Source: Danio rerio
Lineage: Eukaryota; Chordata; Actinopteri; Cypriniformes; Danionidae
DNA length: 64,000 nucleotides
Direction: 5' to 3'
Assembly (NCBI RefSeq): GCF_049306965.1
Contig: NC_133194.1
Location: forward strand, 14,542,501 to 14,606,500
Shown here one piece after another: positions 23,506-36,783 of the stretch (its first letter is position 1; each line of letters begins with the position of its first letter). Position numbers and translations under genes: made by a program. Below the pieces are notes generated by a model. That model was not told the DNA's origin, did no database searches, and saw only the letters and a list, made by a program, of their open reading frames with translations.

Positions 23506-24690
23506 GCTGAGGTTTAATCATTACATCAAGGTTAATGGATTGGCAGATCTCACGGGCATAAGGAGTAGCTTGACAAAGTGACATAAACTTGGAATAACCT
23601 AGTGGGCAAGTTTCCAATGGATGTTGTTTGCAGTTTCTGGAATCCCTTGAAGCCAACTAATTGCTCATTTCCAAGACCTAGCCATTCATCTCACTTGACT
23701 AGTTTTTTAAAAACTAGTTTGTTCTGAGATTAGTGGAGTATGGAAATTTCACTTGAAAGATTATCAACATCTGCAACAAGCTATTACACTCATGCTGTGG
23801 AATTTAAACATACGTTCTGAAGGATTTTTTGGGATGGAGGTATTTTACACGTTTGGGAAAGTGCTAGTCTATGATGTCACATTTGACTGGATGGATCTCA
23901 CAGTTTATGTGTAAAAGGCCAACTGGAGGGATCAGTTTGTTTTTGTTGCTCAAGCTCTACTTGCTACTAGGATACAGTAAGCAGCATTTCTTAATCTGCA
24001 AGGTAGAATAAACGAAGACCTCAGCAGTGGCTAGATTCAAAGTAAACACATTTCTGACTTCCGAATTCAGGTCAGCCAAATGTATGGCTCCAGTTTTGAT
24101 AGTTTTAAGGGCCAAAAATGGACAATGCTGATTATTTGACCAAAAAAAAAAAAAAAGATTCATCAAAGCAGTGTCTACGATTGGATTGTCCATTAGAATT
24201 TATTTATATAGTTACAAATTATGGTAAATCAACCTCAGTTGCAATGTGTGTAAAAGTTTATGGCTTCCCTGAGTGTCTGTTATCCTCGTATCTCACCTTA
24301 CTTCTATCTCTGCCTGGTGGCAGTAAAACAGATGCACTTATTATGAGGGTCCAGTGCTCTTTCGGCTTCATTAACCAAGATGATCAGTGTTTTTGCATGC
24401 ACTAATGCGGGTACATAACTGCTTTCCCTTTAAAGGGTGGAGCTGGACCAAGCCCCTCCTCTTTGCAGTGAGAATGTGTAATTCACTCTGTTTACAGAAA
24501 TAAGACAGTCAACCTGTCTCTATTTTGTCTGTGTAGCCTGTTTTGTTATGCTGTGTTACTTGCTGTGTGTTCTCAGTGTATAATGAGCAATATCCACAGT
24601 CTGACTGACCAATCAATGATCAGACCCTTTACCACATTTGATCTGAATTTCATGCCTGTGTTGCAAATAAAAGGCAAAACTAAACTAATT
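23506..24690 (+). terminator. tmem200b: tmem200b 3' UTR and poly(A) site
   Basis: Unique, moderately AT-rich sequence with an A15 run at 24142. It ends at AATAAA (24665-24670) with TGTTTGTTTGC-type sequence downstream near 24700. Confidence 0.6.
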
Positions 24691-24699
24691 TAGCGCAAG

Positions 24700-25590
24700 T
24701 GTTTGTTTGCTGCCAATTATTTTACATTGATGCAAGGCAGCTTCAGGGGGTCAAGGTGTGGCTTGTTAGTTGCGGCATTGACTCCCACTGGCATATGCTG
24801 TGACTACCATTATGCAAAAAACGAAAACAGAAAAAAGCATCGTTCTCCTCTGACAAATAATGAAAGGTAAAACTTAAATCACTTTATTTTAGCATTGGCA
24901 TTTTGCTAGCTATAATATACAGTAATTATTCTTATGTTTTCAGAGGTTTGCCTTACAAAATCATAGGAAAAGAAAACATTCCAGAACAGAGTGCAAAAGG
25001 TGTCAGTCTACAGGTTAGAGAATGTCCCATTGACTCCTCCTGAAAATAAAATGGCATTATAATTGTCTTTCATCTGTTTTCATAAGTGATATGTCTTTAT
25101 TGTCCATATTTTTAACCATCTTCATAGCCACCAGTGGAGTTCAGCTGTGGGTTGTTGTTTTTTTTAAAGACAACAGAAAGCAAGATGTGAACGAGACACT
25201 CAAAGGAGATCTGATCTGTATCTTAAATAGTAATATTAATAATTAAAATAATAGATACATTTGACCACCCCTATAATAGTTCATACCATTGTGTATGCAT
25301 AATCAAGCAGTCTATGGGAGAAAATATTCATTTAGCAGTCTGAAACCAACAGATGTTAAGCACCAATAGACAATGTGAGGGTTCACATGACATATTTCTC
25401 GTAAAATAGATGTTTATCTACATATAGCCTAAAAATAAAGTAAAATGACATTTATATTTTAATAGAAACCTGCATGCACATGGAAGTTACTATGATGCAA
25501 ATCATCTTTTGTAAGCTGTTTGGACAAGACTGTGTATAGTTATAGCGTGTCCATAGTTATATTGGAGTGATAGAAGCACAATAAATACAA
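24700..25590. other. intergenic stretch without a gene
   Basis: No frame with protein character and no repeat recognised. Continues the gene-poor region downstream of tmem200b. Confidence 0.5.
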
Positions 25591-25594
25591 TCCG

Positions 25595-25950
25595 TCTATC
25601 GGATGAGACGTTAAACCGAGGTCCTGACTCTCTGTGGTCAGTAAAAATCCCATGGCACTTCTCGTAAAGAGTAGGGGTGTAACCCCAGTGTCCTGGCCAA
25701 ATTCCCTCTTGGACCTTAACCATTATGGCCTCCCATTCCTCTGAATTGGCTCTATCACTGTCTCTCCACTCCCTCTATAGCTGGTGTGTGGTGAGCGCAC
25801 TGGCGCTGTTGTCCTGTGGCTGCGATCGCATCATCCAAGTGGATGCTACACACTGATGGTGATGTGGAGAGACCTCCCTCATGATTGTGAAGCGCTTTGA
25901 GTGTATGGCCATACACAATAAATGCGCTATATAAATACACATTACATTAC
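25595..25950 (+). mobile_element. SINE-like retroposon with LINE-type 3' tail
   Basis: Contains GATGAGACGTTAAACCGAGG, GTAGGGGTGTAACCCC, TAGCTGGTGTGTGGTGAGCG and the 3' end GTGAAGCGCTTTGAGTGT...GCGCTATATAAAT, followed by repeated CATTA. This block and tail type is widespread in fish genomes. Family name not assigned. Confidence 0.65.
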
Positions 25951-26157
25951 AATAAGTATCTTTTTTTAAATGTCCTGATGTTAAAATAGGATCCAAATCA
26001 ATCCCATTTTGAGGCCCACCACAACATAGCGTAGGAGTGGGGTTTGTCCAGCCACCAGATTGATTGACAGCCGCCTATTAACATGTCTCCATAGGAATGC
26101 GTATAATCATATTCAAGAGACAGGATGTGTGCAAAGCAACTAAGATTAACTAAGATC

Positions 26158-26290
26158 AAGTGTACCTCACACTAGGTGCCGAAGCGTGATTGTCCCCCCT
26201 CCCCTAAGATCCTGCACTCACATTGCCTTTTGCATTTCAAACCTGAGCACGCTTACGTCAACGATCATCCCCCATCAGAGGTACCTTTAA
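26158..26290. mobile_element. fragment related to the Harbinger-type MITE at 41238
   Basis: TACCTCACACTAGGTGCCG, TGTCCCCCCTCC and CACGCTTACGTCA match the left part of 41238-41883. The right end is missing. Confidence 0.5.
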
Positions 26291-28713
26291 GAACAGCTTC
26301 TGGTTCACACAGACTTTAAATAAGCTACATTAATAAATTAAATGTAATTGAATTAAATATATACATTTAATCTACTGAAGCATATACTACTAACATTACC
26401 TAAATGCCCCTCAAATTGTCAATGTATAATTCATACCCTGATTACAACAGAACTTTGACTGCTCAACTCAAATTAGCTGAGTTCATAACTTTAGTGCATT
26501 TGTTTTTACAGAAATCTATTCGTCTGACTTGACCTGATTTAGGACAGGGATTTCTGTTGTTTGAAGGTGCAGAGAAGTGTGAGATTTATGTAATGAAGTA
26601 GACATCGACCATGCACTTTCCTAAAGATGTGTATGTGTAAGAATTATGGGTGTTTGATGTTTCACTACTCGACCATTTGACCTTAAATACAAGGTCTGGT
26701 TCAGTGATGATGGATGAAGGCGGTGCAAAACGGGTTAGCATAAATATATATTTTTTCCAAGGTGCTTGTATTGATATTTTACAGACATTCTTTTTTTTGC
26801 TCTACCCAGGTCTAATAATTTAACTCAATTTGAACTTTTTTGTACAGACTACAGACTCCACTATTAAATATATATATAGTGAAAGACTAAATTATTATCA
26901 CTTTGGTGAAATTGTCTTTTTCTTTTTTTCCAAACATTTCCCAAGTGCTTTTTCACAAAAATAATTTTTAAACACATTTAGATTTTATAACTTATTTCTA
27001 ATTACTCATTTCTTTTGTTTTTACCACAATGACAGTGGCTAATATTTTACCAGTTATTTTGCAATTAGTGTTGGGCGATGTCGGCCAATTTGGCATCGTA
27101 CGATTAGCAGGGGTGAGTGCGCACGACGTGTCAGGTTAAAATAATATAAGGTTAAAAACATAAAAAGAAGCAAAAGAACAAAAATAAACACTTAATTAAG
27201 TTGTTTATGTTTTAAATAATAATTTTAAAAATGCATTTAAAAAGAACAAACACACATTACTCCAGATATGGCTCGAAACATGTTTGTCAAAAAACAGGCA
27301 CACACATCAATTCTCAATAGAAAAAAGTTTAAAAAATAATTATAAAAACAAAAAACAAAAATAAAGTCGGCAACACAGAGAATCCAAAGGATCCAATCTT
27401 TTAATTATTTAGTTCAAGAAAACAAACGTTTCTATTGTCCTTATGAATTCACAGTTTGAAACACAGCTCTGAAAAATACTTAGCTATCTAACTGATATGA
27501 GTGGAATTAAATGGTTTCTATGTGTATAAAATCTGCTTATTTGCCAAAAAGACACATCACACTGTTAGCATCTGTACATTATGGAAATATCCAATGAATT
27601 AACATTAAAGTAATGTAAGAAGTTATATGAGGGAAGGCTAACTAGCTAACAATGTTGCCTTCAAGTACACAGTTTAAACCAACATCAATGTAACCTAATA
27701 CGCAGACTTGCTTTAGAAACCCTCAAAAACATTTGAACACATTTTACTCACTCGTTGTAGATTCTTATTTATGGCTTAAAACATCAGACTCTGCATCTGA
27801 ACATCTAAGCGGAGAATGGAGGTGTAAGAATGGGTTTTAACCACAGCAGTTCAAAATACTTCCGAATCAATGTTTTTAAGGAGCATGATAAAGTGCAATG
27901 TTCAAGGCTGAATCCTGTAAGAAAGCATTTTCATAGTTACTGCAGTTATTACACTGGAGCCACAAGGCAATTCAATACTCCTGTTTGTAGTTTTAACTGC
28001 AGGTATATTGAAGATAGCACAGTTTACCACTATTAGGAGATGAGACTCATTCAACATATAAACTCAAGTACCTTAAAATTAATGAATTTTAGCATACAGT
28101 TAATTCCTTTTTTATTCTTGACATGCGGTCTAGAATGCATCTTTGGCTTCTTAAACCTCAGACCTGAGTGTCAGACCTAACCATAACCCTAACCTACAGT
28201 ATGAAAATCATGTTTTAAGGAATTACTCAGTATATTTGTACATGTTGTATCACGAAATACTATTTGGTATATGGAAATGAAAATGTGTATAACACAAATA
28301 TAACAAATTTGGAAATGCAAACAGGATCAGCAATTATTAACTTTTATTGCTATTAGGCTGCTAAGCCACCATCATAGGAAGTTAGCAGTTGCAGGCCTTG
28401 TATTAACAATACAGTTAGTTCACTTGTGTTATGAACAGATGAGTTTTTGTTACGTGAAGACCATTGATTTTTGCTCTTTAGTGATTTTTGTTTTCTCAGA
28501 TAAAATGGTTGAGGTCTTTCCTGTCCTGATATTCAACATTATTCCTCTCTGTGATCAAACTTTATACAGGTCACACAAAGCATGTTTTGTTTGCCTGAGG
28601 GTTGATTGCTGGGATCATCTGAGGTTTGAGGGTTATTAAGACTCGCTAATGCTTCTACACCATTCATCTTTGCTGCCCTACGGTATGGCATCACCTTAAT
28701 TTACTGAAATGGG
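26291..28713. other. gene-free AT-rich stretch
   Basis: No supported frame. It includes a weak TA-element fragment (about 26900-27065) and a hAT-like piece with GTGTTGGGCGATG (27069). A segment with GTAAGAATGGGTTTTAACCA (27821) recurs at 30731. Confidence 0.5.
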
Positions 28714-28716
28714 TAA

Positions 28717-29518
28717 TGCCGAGTTCAGACTGCATGATTTTCAAAGTAGTCGTGTCACAGATGTTTTCACACTGCATGACTATCTGGGCTAGCGTTTCGT
28801 CGCTGCTTTGTTTACACTGCAAGATGGATCGGTGACAGGGGGTTTCACACTGCATGACTTTACTATAGGGAGAATCGCCGACATCGTCGTCCAAACTACG
28901 TCTCACTGCCAAAAACACGCATTATATCTTTTGTTATTAACTACATAATGTGAAAGAAGCCTTTAATGGGATAGAACATGTACATATTTGCTCACCTGGG
29001 TTTAAAGGGAATTAGCCATTTCTCCTTAACGTTGATAATAAACTAATTTCTTTCTGTATGAAACGTCAAACAGACACGGTTGCTCCTGTGTCCTGTCAAA
29101 CCTCCACTGGTTTTTCCTCCATTTCGTGGGTCCAAATAAACCGAAAAAGAGCGCTTTTACCTTCTCCCCCAGCCTCCCGCTGGCCTGCAGCAGGTATACA
29201 CACACACACACACAAGTGAAAGCTGCTCTCTCATTGGCTGTAGGCGATCGCTGATGTTATTTTCAGTCAAAACTCAATTCACACAGCATGATTTGAATCG
29301 CCGACAGCTCCAGATATTTAGCACGCCAAATATCTCGCAGGCATCGGCGACTCATCGGCGATTCTCTCAGATCGCGTCGTTGATAGTTCATACTGTGTGA
29401 TTGTCACTCACGTGCATGAGCACCGATTTGCCTGTGATTTCAGGCATTTGTCGGCGATTTCTCAAAACCTGTCGGCGAGCCGAAATCGGGGCTAAAATCA
29501 CGCAGTCTGAACTAGGCA
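28717..29518. mobile_element. PIF/Harbinger-type non-autonomous element
   Basis: 802 bp with inverted ends TGCCGAGTTCAGACTGCATG and CGCAGTCTGAACTAGGCA. It is flanked by TAA on both sides (28714-28716, 29519-29521), the 3-bp TWA duplication typical of Harbinger. Repeated ATCGCCGAC/GTCGGCGA motifs and CACTGCATGACT blocks lie inside. No transposase frame. Confidence 0.75.
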
Positions 29519-29672
29519 TAAACTTATTTGAGCTTCATCTGAGAAGTGAACATGCTTTTCAATCCCACCGCTGTTAAGCATTTTGGCAGACACAAACTAC
29601 TGTGCTTTTAGCATAGCTTTTAAATCTGCAATGGTGTATTTTTGACTTCTGCATTTTTCAGCCAGAGCTAAT

Positions 29673-30178
29673 TCAATTCAATTCAGCTTTATTTGTATAG
29701 CGCTTTTACAATGTAGATTGTGTCAAAGCAGCTTCACATAAATGGTCATAGTAACTGGAACAGTGTAGTTCAGTTTTTAGTGTTTAAGTTCAGTTCAGTT
29801 TAGCTCAGTTCAGTGTGATTTAAAATCATTACTGAGAGTTCAAACACTGAAGAGAAAATTCATCGATGCGTAGCTCTACCAATCCTGAACCATGCGAGCC
29901 AGTGGCGACAGCGGAGAGGGAAACTAACTGCTAACAGCTAACTGTTTAGCTGGTAAATTATCAAGCTTTGTCTTGAGATCTAGAATTTTTGCCTATGACT
30001 TTTCTGCCTCTGATTTGTGAACATCATCAAATTCTTCTCATCTAGCCGTTATAATTGAAGGTATTTCTTACATCTTGTTATGCAATCCTGAGTATCACAT
30101 GTAATGTGAAGCTGCTTTGACACAATCTACATTGTAAAAAGCGCTATACAAATAAAGCTGAATTGAATTGAATTGAAT
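29673..30178. repeat. inverted pair of a GAATT-tailed retroposon end
   Basis: About 65 bp ending in (AATTC)n at the left (CAGCTTTATTTGTATAGCGC) is repeated inverted at the right (AGCGCTATACAAATAAAGCT then GAATTGAATTG). Between them is ACCATGCGAGCCAGTGGCGA. The same tail and core recur at 40997-41236 in one orientation. Either two head-to-head retroposons or a DNA element with long inverted repeats. Confidence 0.55.
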
Positions 30179-30420
30179 AATGTAGTGCTTTAATTATATC
30201 AACACGTTTTGATTTCTTTCCATATTTGTTATTTATATTCCACGATGCAAACAATGTACAGTCTGAATCTGTTAACTCAAGTCCTTCTTTGCTAAGTTTG
30301 CACAATGTAGGTTCAACTTTTTTGGTCCATAAAGCAAACAATCACTTTCTTTAGAAATTAACCTATCCATCCTTGAGGAGTCAATCTGAAATTTACCAAA
30401 TTGAACAATTGAAATTTATT

Positions 30421-30530
30421 ATTCATTCATTTTCTTGTCGGCTTAGTCCCCTTATTAATCTGGGGTCGCAACAGCGGAATGAACCGCCAATTTATCTAGC
30501 ACATTTTTACGCAGCGGATGCCCTTCCAAA
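30421..30530 (-). mobile_element. DANA-type SINE 3' fragment
   Basis: About 110 bp of antisense tail and adjoining core (GTCGGCTTAGTCCCCTTATT ... GATGCCCTTCC). The head is absent. Confidence 0.8.
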
Positions 30531-31265
30531 CTAAAACGAATTACAGTCTTGTAATTTCTGTTTCATGCAATTTAAGCAAATGGAGGAACAATGAAAGCAG
30601 ACTTACCCACACTTGTGGTTAGAAGGCCAGTTTTAATCCATTCACCAGGTCAGCTGTGAAAATCCAGCTAAGACCGGCTAAAGTACATTTCAGAAAACTT
30701 ACAGCAAAGGATCCCGGTTTCTTGCACCATCTGTAAGAATGGGTTTTAACCATAGCGGTTCGAACTGTTGTTCTGCCGAATGACTAAAAAGTAATCAGCA
30801 TTATGGCAAAAAAACTGTGCATTTCTAGTCAAATCATTCGTCTGTAATTTTATACTAAAAACGAAAATAAGGGAAGTATTAATAGCTATAAAATATAGGA
30901 GAGTGTTGATATTATGTGATTGAATTGGATTGCAATATGGAACAATTAAATGTTGATGTTGTAAATCAAAAGTAATTCACAAATACTTGAAAATTAGATG
31001 ATTTAATGACAATAATTCTCTATGGTTACAGCTGAATTAATTACAAAATAACTGTATAAAATTACAAAATATGTATAAAATATAAAATATGTATAAAATA
31101 TAAAATATGAAATGATAAAAAATTTGATATAAATTGTACCCTGCTTAAATTAAAATTAAAGTTACCTGAGGTAGAAGGAGAGACAAAGGGGAGGGAGAGA
31201 GAGACAAAGAGAGCAGGCCCTGAAGTTAGCCTGATTGCAGTAGAGTCAGAGAAGATAGACTCCAG

Positions 31266-32398
31266 GGGCCTCATGTACGAAGACTTGCGTGGAAATCTTA
31301 CTAAAACATTGCGTACGCACGAAGCTGTAAATGTGCGTACGCAGAAAAAAATTCAGATGTATGAAACACTGCGTACGCCGAATCTCACGCATATTCTTTT
31401 GTACATCTGAATGAACGTGAAACTGAGCGCAACATGCACGAGCACAAAACCCCTCCCTGCCTCCTCCCCCGTATGAATATGCTAATGACTATGCTAATGG
31501 CAAAACCCAACGAAAAAGCAACGGCAAAATCAAGCAAAAAGAGAAACTTTGAACAGAATGTGAAATGGAGGTGCTGCTTTCGGAGGTAGACCGGAGAAAA
31601 GCGGTGTTATTTGCAAGTTTGTTCTCCGGAATTAACAACAAAAGAAAAAAATAGAGTGGGAGTTTAGCTGATACGGTTAACACAGTTGGGTCTGAACATC
31701 GCACTGAGTGCATTTAAAAAAGAAATAGTGTGGTTCATAACTGAAAAATGTTGCAGTACCCTAAGCGGTCTCAGTGGCGCACCTCATAAGAAGCATGAGA
31801 TCATGTACAGACATATTCGAGCGTCAACTCGGCTCGAATCCAGCGTCTGATAAATTCTTTATTCTTTTTTCCCCCGCTACATATCAGATTTTGCCCACTA
31901 TTTATCAAGAGAAAGACAAGTAGGAATCATCAATAAGTTTGTGCATCATATTTTATTTGCACATTTATTGAATGGAAATGTTTCTGATTCACGCATGCAA
32001 ATTCATCTTCAGATAGTGTCTTTATAGCAATGTGTGTGCGGTAGATTGCTCAGATTACATTGCGACTGCTGCAATTTGCGCTTTAATGTTTAGCTGGTCA
32101 ACTGTATGGTATGGAAATCTTACATACCTACTATATGAACCCGTCTCATACAGCTGCCATTGCAAGGATCAGACACTTTGTAGAGAAGAATTTAACACAA
32201 CTGCCTCTAGGAGTCGCCAATGGAAATAAAACAGACACGCACAAAAAATGTGCGTACGCCTGCCAGAAAGCTGCTGTGAACCTGCGCACATTCCCACGTT
32301 CAGTTCATTGTTAGTAAATCCAAACGTGAGCGATTCTGAGCGTGAAACCTGGCGTACGCAAAGTTTTTGTGCGTACGCAGCGTTGATACATGAGGCCC
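31266..32398 (+). mobile_element. PIF/Harbinger-type element with Myb/SANT-like remnant
   Basis: 1133 bp with inverted ends GGGCCTCATGTACGAAGACT and CGTTGATACATGAGGCCC. It is flanked by CAG (31263-31265, 32399-32401), the CWG duplication known for PIF/Harbinger. TGCGTACGCA palindromes repeat near both ends. On the + strand about 31563-31710 reads MEVLLSEVDRRKAVLFASLF, then SGINNKRKK, a stop, then SLADTVNTVGSEHRTEC. This resembles the Myb/SANT-like DNA-binding protein that Harbinger elements encode beside their transposase. One stop interrupts it, and the N-terminal part is out of phase. Confidence 0.75.
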
Positions 32399-32631
32399 CA
32401 GAAGAGGAGAGGAGCAGAGCAGGAGAGCGCAAAAACAGAAAAGAGAGGCCAGGAATAGAGCCAGAGCAGACTTTTTCTACCTATTTTGTATTTTTCTTGA
32501 CAATGTGACTAAAGCCCAAATGCTGAGACTTTCAAACTGACCAATCAACATTTGACCACATCGTAAAACCCCCAAAGTCCACATACCAGGCCCTGATCTT
32601 ATCAGTATCTGCCTTTGGAGTCAGTATGGAC

Positions 32632-33760
32632 TAGGGCTGTGCAATTAATCGAAATCGATTTTGGCTTCTAACGATTATGAAAAACCATTAATCGAGATAA
32701 ACGATTATTGCATCATATACTGCCCCTTTCCAGTTGTATATGTGTTGCTCTTAAAAGCGCGAAAGACCGCGTGCTTATGTGTGTTTGTGCGGCGCGCACA
32801 CACAGTCATGCGGTCAGCATTTGATCTCATTCGCACACTGAGCAGAGAGTAGCACACTCATCTCATCTTAACGTGAGCCCTTTAATGGTCAAATAGGTGT
32901 CAAAACGTGGTGTTTAGTGATTATTCATATTAATCCTCATTTGTGTCATAAACAAACGAGTTGAGGATCAAAAGACTTGTGAAAGAGAAACCATTAAAGT
33001 GACAGCGCGCAATTCCTATTGCCGCCTGTTTTTATCATTGATCAAACAAAACGAGAAAATCCCTTACTGCTCGGGACTAGCTAAAGTGTTTTTCTTACAG
33101 TGAAGATGCTTAAAGCACAGTTTGTTTCATATTTTTATTGTATTGTATTTATTTCTCTTTCCTTTGCAGGGAGGAAAATAACTATATATACAGTTGAAGT
33201 CAGAATTATTAGCTCTCCTGAATATTAGCAACCCTTTTCCCCCGATTTCTGTTTAATGGAAAGAAGATTTCTGAACATAATAGTTTAAATAACTCATTTC
33301 TAATAACTGATTTATTTTATCATTGCTATGATGACAGCACATAATATTTGACTAGATATTTTTCAAAACACAAGCATTCAGATTCAAAGTGCGATTCAAA
33401 GGCTTAATTAGGTTAATTAGGCAAGTCATTGTATAACAGTAACTTGTTCTGCAGACAATAAAAAAATTTATTGCTTAAGGGGGCTAATATTATAGACCTT
33501 AAAATGGGTTTCAAAATATTTAAACCTGCTTTTATTCTAGCCAAAACAAATAAGCCTTTCTCCAGAAGAATAAAATATTAGAGGAAATACTGTTAAAATT
33601 CCTTGCTCTGTTAAACATAATTTGGGAAATATTTATTTAAAAAAAATTCTCAGGAGCGCTGATAATTTGATGATGACTTCAACTCGTTTTGAATAATTGT
33701 GATTAAAATTATGACCAAAATAATCATGATTATGATTTTAAACAAAATCGAGCAGCCATA
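32632..33760. mobile_element. hAT-type non-autonomous element with 8-bp duplication
   Basis: Ends TAGGGCTGTGCAATTAATCG and AAAATCGAGCAGCCATA, flanked by GTATGGAC on both sides (32624-32631, 33761-33768). An 8-bp duplication is diagnostic of hAT. A TA element (33191-33685) is nested inside. No transposase frame. Confidence 0.85.
33191..33685. mobile_element. Tc1/mariner-like TA element, copy 3, nested in hAT
   Basis: Starts CAGTTGAAGTCAGAATTATT after TATATA and ends TGATGACTTCAACTCG. The last bases are eroded. Same orientation as copy 1. Confidence 0.75.
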
Positions 33761-34228
33761 GTATGGACCTTCTTAAGTCAAAAAGACATGCTTTGTCATA
33801 TAAGCAAGTGCATATGATAATTTAGTCTCTTACAGAGGACACTAATTAGTAAACAAATGAAACACCTGGCTTCCTTTAAGGGCCAACATATTCTGAAAAT
33901 GTTTTTCACAATTTTTTTGTTTTTGGAATAAGACGTGTGTCAATATCTAAATCATTGTTTTGTGCATTAAGTAATAAATGCACTTTTCTACATATAGCAC
34001 AATAAAAGCCTCAGAGTAGATGGGACTGTAATGGTTGAACAGTAATTAACAATTTATTATCACAGTTATTACCTGTAATGGCTACATAAAGTAACTTACT
34101 GTAATTTATTCTTTGCGCTACACAATTTCATACAAATCCTGCTTGTTTTACAGTAAAAATACTGTTTCCTTTTATTACAGCAAAACACTGGCTATTTTAC
34201 AATTACTTGCTGCATAGAAATATTATTT

Positions 34229-34545
34229 TATTCATTCATTTTTTTGTCGGCTTAGTTCCTTTATTAATTCGGGGTCGCCACAGCGGAATGAACCACCAAC
34301 TTATTTAGTACGTTTTTATGCAGCGGATGCCCTTCCAGCCTCAACCCATCTCTGGGAAACATCCACACACACTCATACACTACAGACAATTTAGCCTACC
34401 CAATTCACCTGTACCACATGTTTTGAACACATAGAGAACATGCAAACTCCACACTGAAACGCCAAGTGAGCCGAGGCTCGAACCAGCAACCCAGCGACCT
34501 TCTTGCTGTGAGGCGACAGCACTACCTACTGCGCCACTGCGTCCC
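34229..34545 (-). mobile_element. DANA-type SINE, antisense
   Basis: From the tail (TATTTTATTCATTCATT) to the head (CACTACCTACTGCGCCACTG). A second antisense SINE directly follows. Confidence 0.85.
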
Positions 34546-34848
34546 CTGACCTCCAACTATTCCAGCATATGTTTTACAAAGGCGAATGCCTTTCTAGCAG
34601 CAACCTAGTACTGGGAAGCACTCACATTAACACAGTGCGGCCAATTTTGTTTACCCAGTTCACCTAAAGCACATGTCTTTGGACTGTGGGGGAGCACTGG
34701 AGCACCAGAGCACCTGAAGGAAACCTACTCCAACATGGGGAGAACATGCAAACTCCACACAGAAATGCCAGCTGGCCCAATTAGGACTTGAACCAGTGAC
34801 GTTCTTGCTCTAAGGCGACAGCGCTAACCACTAAGGCACCATGCCACC
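34546..34848 (-). mobile_element. DANA-type SINE, antisense, tail missing
   Basis: Diverged copy starting within the core (ATTCCAGCATATGTTTTACA) and ending in the antisense head (GCTAACCACTAAGGCACCATG). Tandem with 34229-34545. Confidence 0.75.
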
Positions 34849-35095
34849 AATCATTAATTTACTCATTTTAAATAATCTTAAAAACCATATACTACTCTTA
34901 AATAAAAAAGGTTTGTAAATAATGCAATACTTAATTTAGAAATAAAAAAATGATCATTAACACAGAATGAAAACACAATTGTTAAGCACATTATACACGC
35001 ACTAATAAGTCAAGAATACAGCATTTGCAGCTGTAGTTATGAACTGCTCAACAAATGATAAATTAACTATTCTCTAAGGCTTAATAAATGATTTA

Positions 35096-35872
35096 GGCCC
35101 AATCCCAATTCTTCCCCATAGCCCTTCCCCTTACCCCCCGTTTTGCACATGCCTGTGAAGGGGTAGTGGTGTTCCAATTCTCTTTAGCTTAAAGGTGCAG
35201 GGTTAAGGGCAAGGGGTTATACACCCTTTAAAATGACTTTTCAGGACCACTCTCGAAACCAAGGGGTAAGAAAAAATTTCCAGAGTACACCAGCAACAGC
35301 TGCACCAGGGCGTGAGGAGATCCACAAATTTGTATTTTTCGTCGTTATTATGAATTTGTACAACAAACAAACATATGTTTTAATATATTCATAAATACGT
35401 TTATGTTTTACCGTCATGCTTTAAAAAAAAAAAAAAAAGCTAAAATAAAAACCGCTAGATTTCGCAATCTATTCGCGATCTATAATCCCTAATAATAACT
35501 TCTGTACAGCAGTCTTACAACATTCTGACACTCAATGACACTCGAATACCCTGTCAATACAGGCTGTCAATGGGCATTTACAGTGTCTGCTATAATGTTA
35601 ATGTTGTTTTTGGTGTGTTTACATAGATGAATTGTGTAAATGCACAGTACAGCTACGATCTTATTGCCACATTAGATCGTTATGATGACATAGCATATGC
35701 CTTCAGTGATCTCTTGAAGATAAATACCAAAACATTACACAACTGCAATAACTACATGAGCATGAGATCGCGATGGATGACGTGTGCTGGTGCTGTCGCT
35801 GTAGTGCTGTCCCAATTCTTAGGGGTAAATTTTAAAGGGGTAGGAGTACAAAAACAGAATTGGGATTGGGCC
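35096..35872. mobile_element. PIF/Harbinger-like non-autonomous element
   Basis: 777 bp with ends GGCCCAATCCCAATTCT and AGAATTGGGATTGGGCC (perfect 17-bp inverted repeats), flanked by TTA on both sides (35093-35095, 35873-35875). An open frame on the + strand at 35627 is not protein-like. Assignment to Harbinger is from the TWA duplication only. Confidence 0.65.
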
Positions 35873-36099
35873 TTATAGTGTACAGTTATTATAAAGTGTT
35901 ACCCACATTTTTTATTCAGAGAATCAGTTCATTAGCAGAGTCTCTGATATGTAAAACCAACTGTAAAATAATCCAGATACATTTGAAAATGGATGCTTTT
36001 CCCTGCGCTCTGGCCTGTCATCCACACTGATTTTCAAATGGATGCTTTTCAAAGACACAAACTTCTTCTTGCTGTGCTGTGCCTAATATGTACTATTCA

Positions 36100-36560
36100 C
36101 TGCCACAGTGTTGCTATTATTTTGTGCAATCATCATATTGCACTCCTGGAAAGATGACAGAACATTTATTTGCTGTCCTGTGTAAAAACATGAGAGCAAT
36201 TGCATTTCATATTATAGATCGGAATAGGAATGCTGATTGGGTGTGACAGATGCACACAAAAAACAAACTGATTACGCTTGAAGAATAGAAAAAATATTAC
36301 TTTGTCTGCTCTCTCAGTCTCATCTCAGTGAGCTTTAATGAATTGTCAGGGAATAATTTAAATGCTTATCAGCATTTTGATATGGAGGAGAACCGTTTGG
36401 AAAACATTTGACATGCTAGTGTTCACGTAGAATTACATTCAAATGGAAATTTCTGTGAACAGCATCATTTTCCTAGTTGACAGTGGAGGTGATTTTATTA
36501 TGTGAAGCAATTTCTCTGTTATCCAATAACACGATTAAAAACTGAAATAGCCAACTGAAA
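36100..36560. promoter_or_regulatory. candidate conserved non-coding element
   Basis: Unique, balanced sequence in a gene desert with TAAT/ATTA-type homeodomain cores (TTTAATGAATTGTC, GGAATAATTTAAATGC) and no frame or repeat ends. Judged from texture alone. Confidence 0.25.
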
Positions 36561-36591
36561 AGAGAAATGAGAAATATGTTCGGGTTGACAT

Positions 36592-36783
36592 GGTGGTGCA
36601 GTGGGTATCGCTGTCGCCTCACAGCAAGAAGATTGCTGGTTCAAGCCCCGGCTGGTCAGTTGGCATATCTGTGTAAACTTTTGCATGTTCTCCCTGTGTT
36701 GGCGAGGGTTTAGTCTGGTTGCTTGGGTTTCCTCTACAGTACAAAGGCATGTGCTAAATAAGCTAAATTTACCATAGTGTAGG
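36592..36783 (+). mobile_element. DANA-type SINE, 5' part
   Basis: Sense head and core from ATGGTGGTGCAGTGGGTATC, cut off after ACCATAGTGTAGG. A tail piece in the same orientation lies at 37066-37113. Confidence 0.8.

Noticed and set aside
35627-35878. 83-residue frame inside the 35096-35872 element
   Set aside because: No protein family character, and it runs into the terminal inverted repeat.
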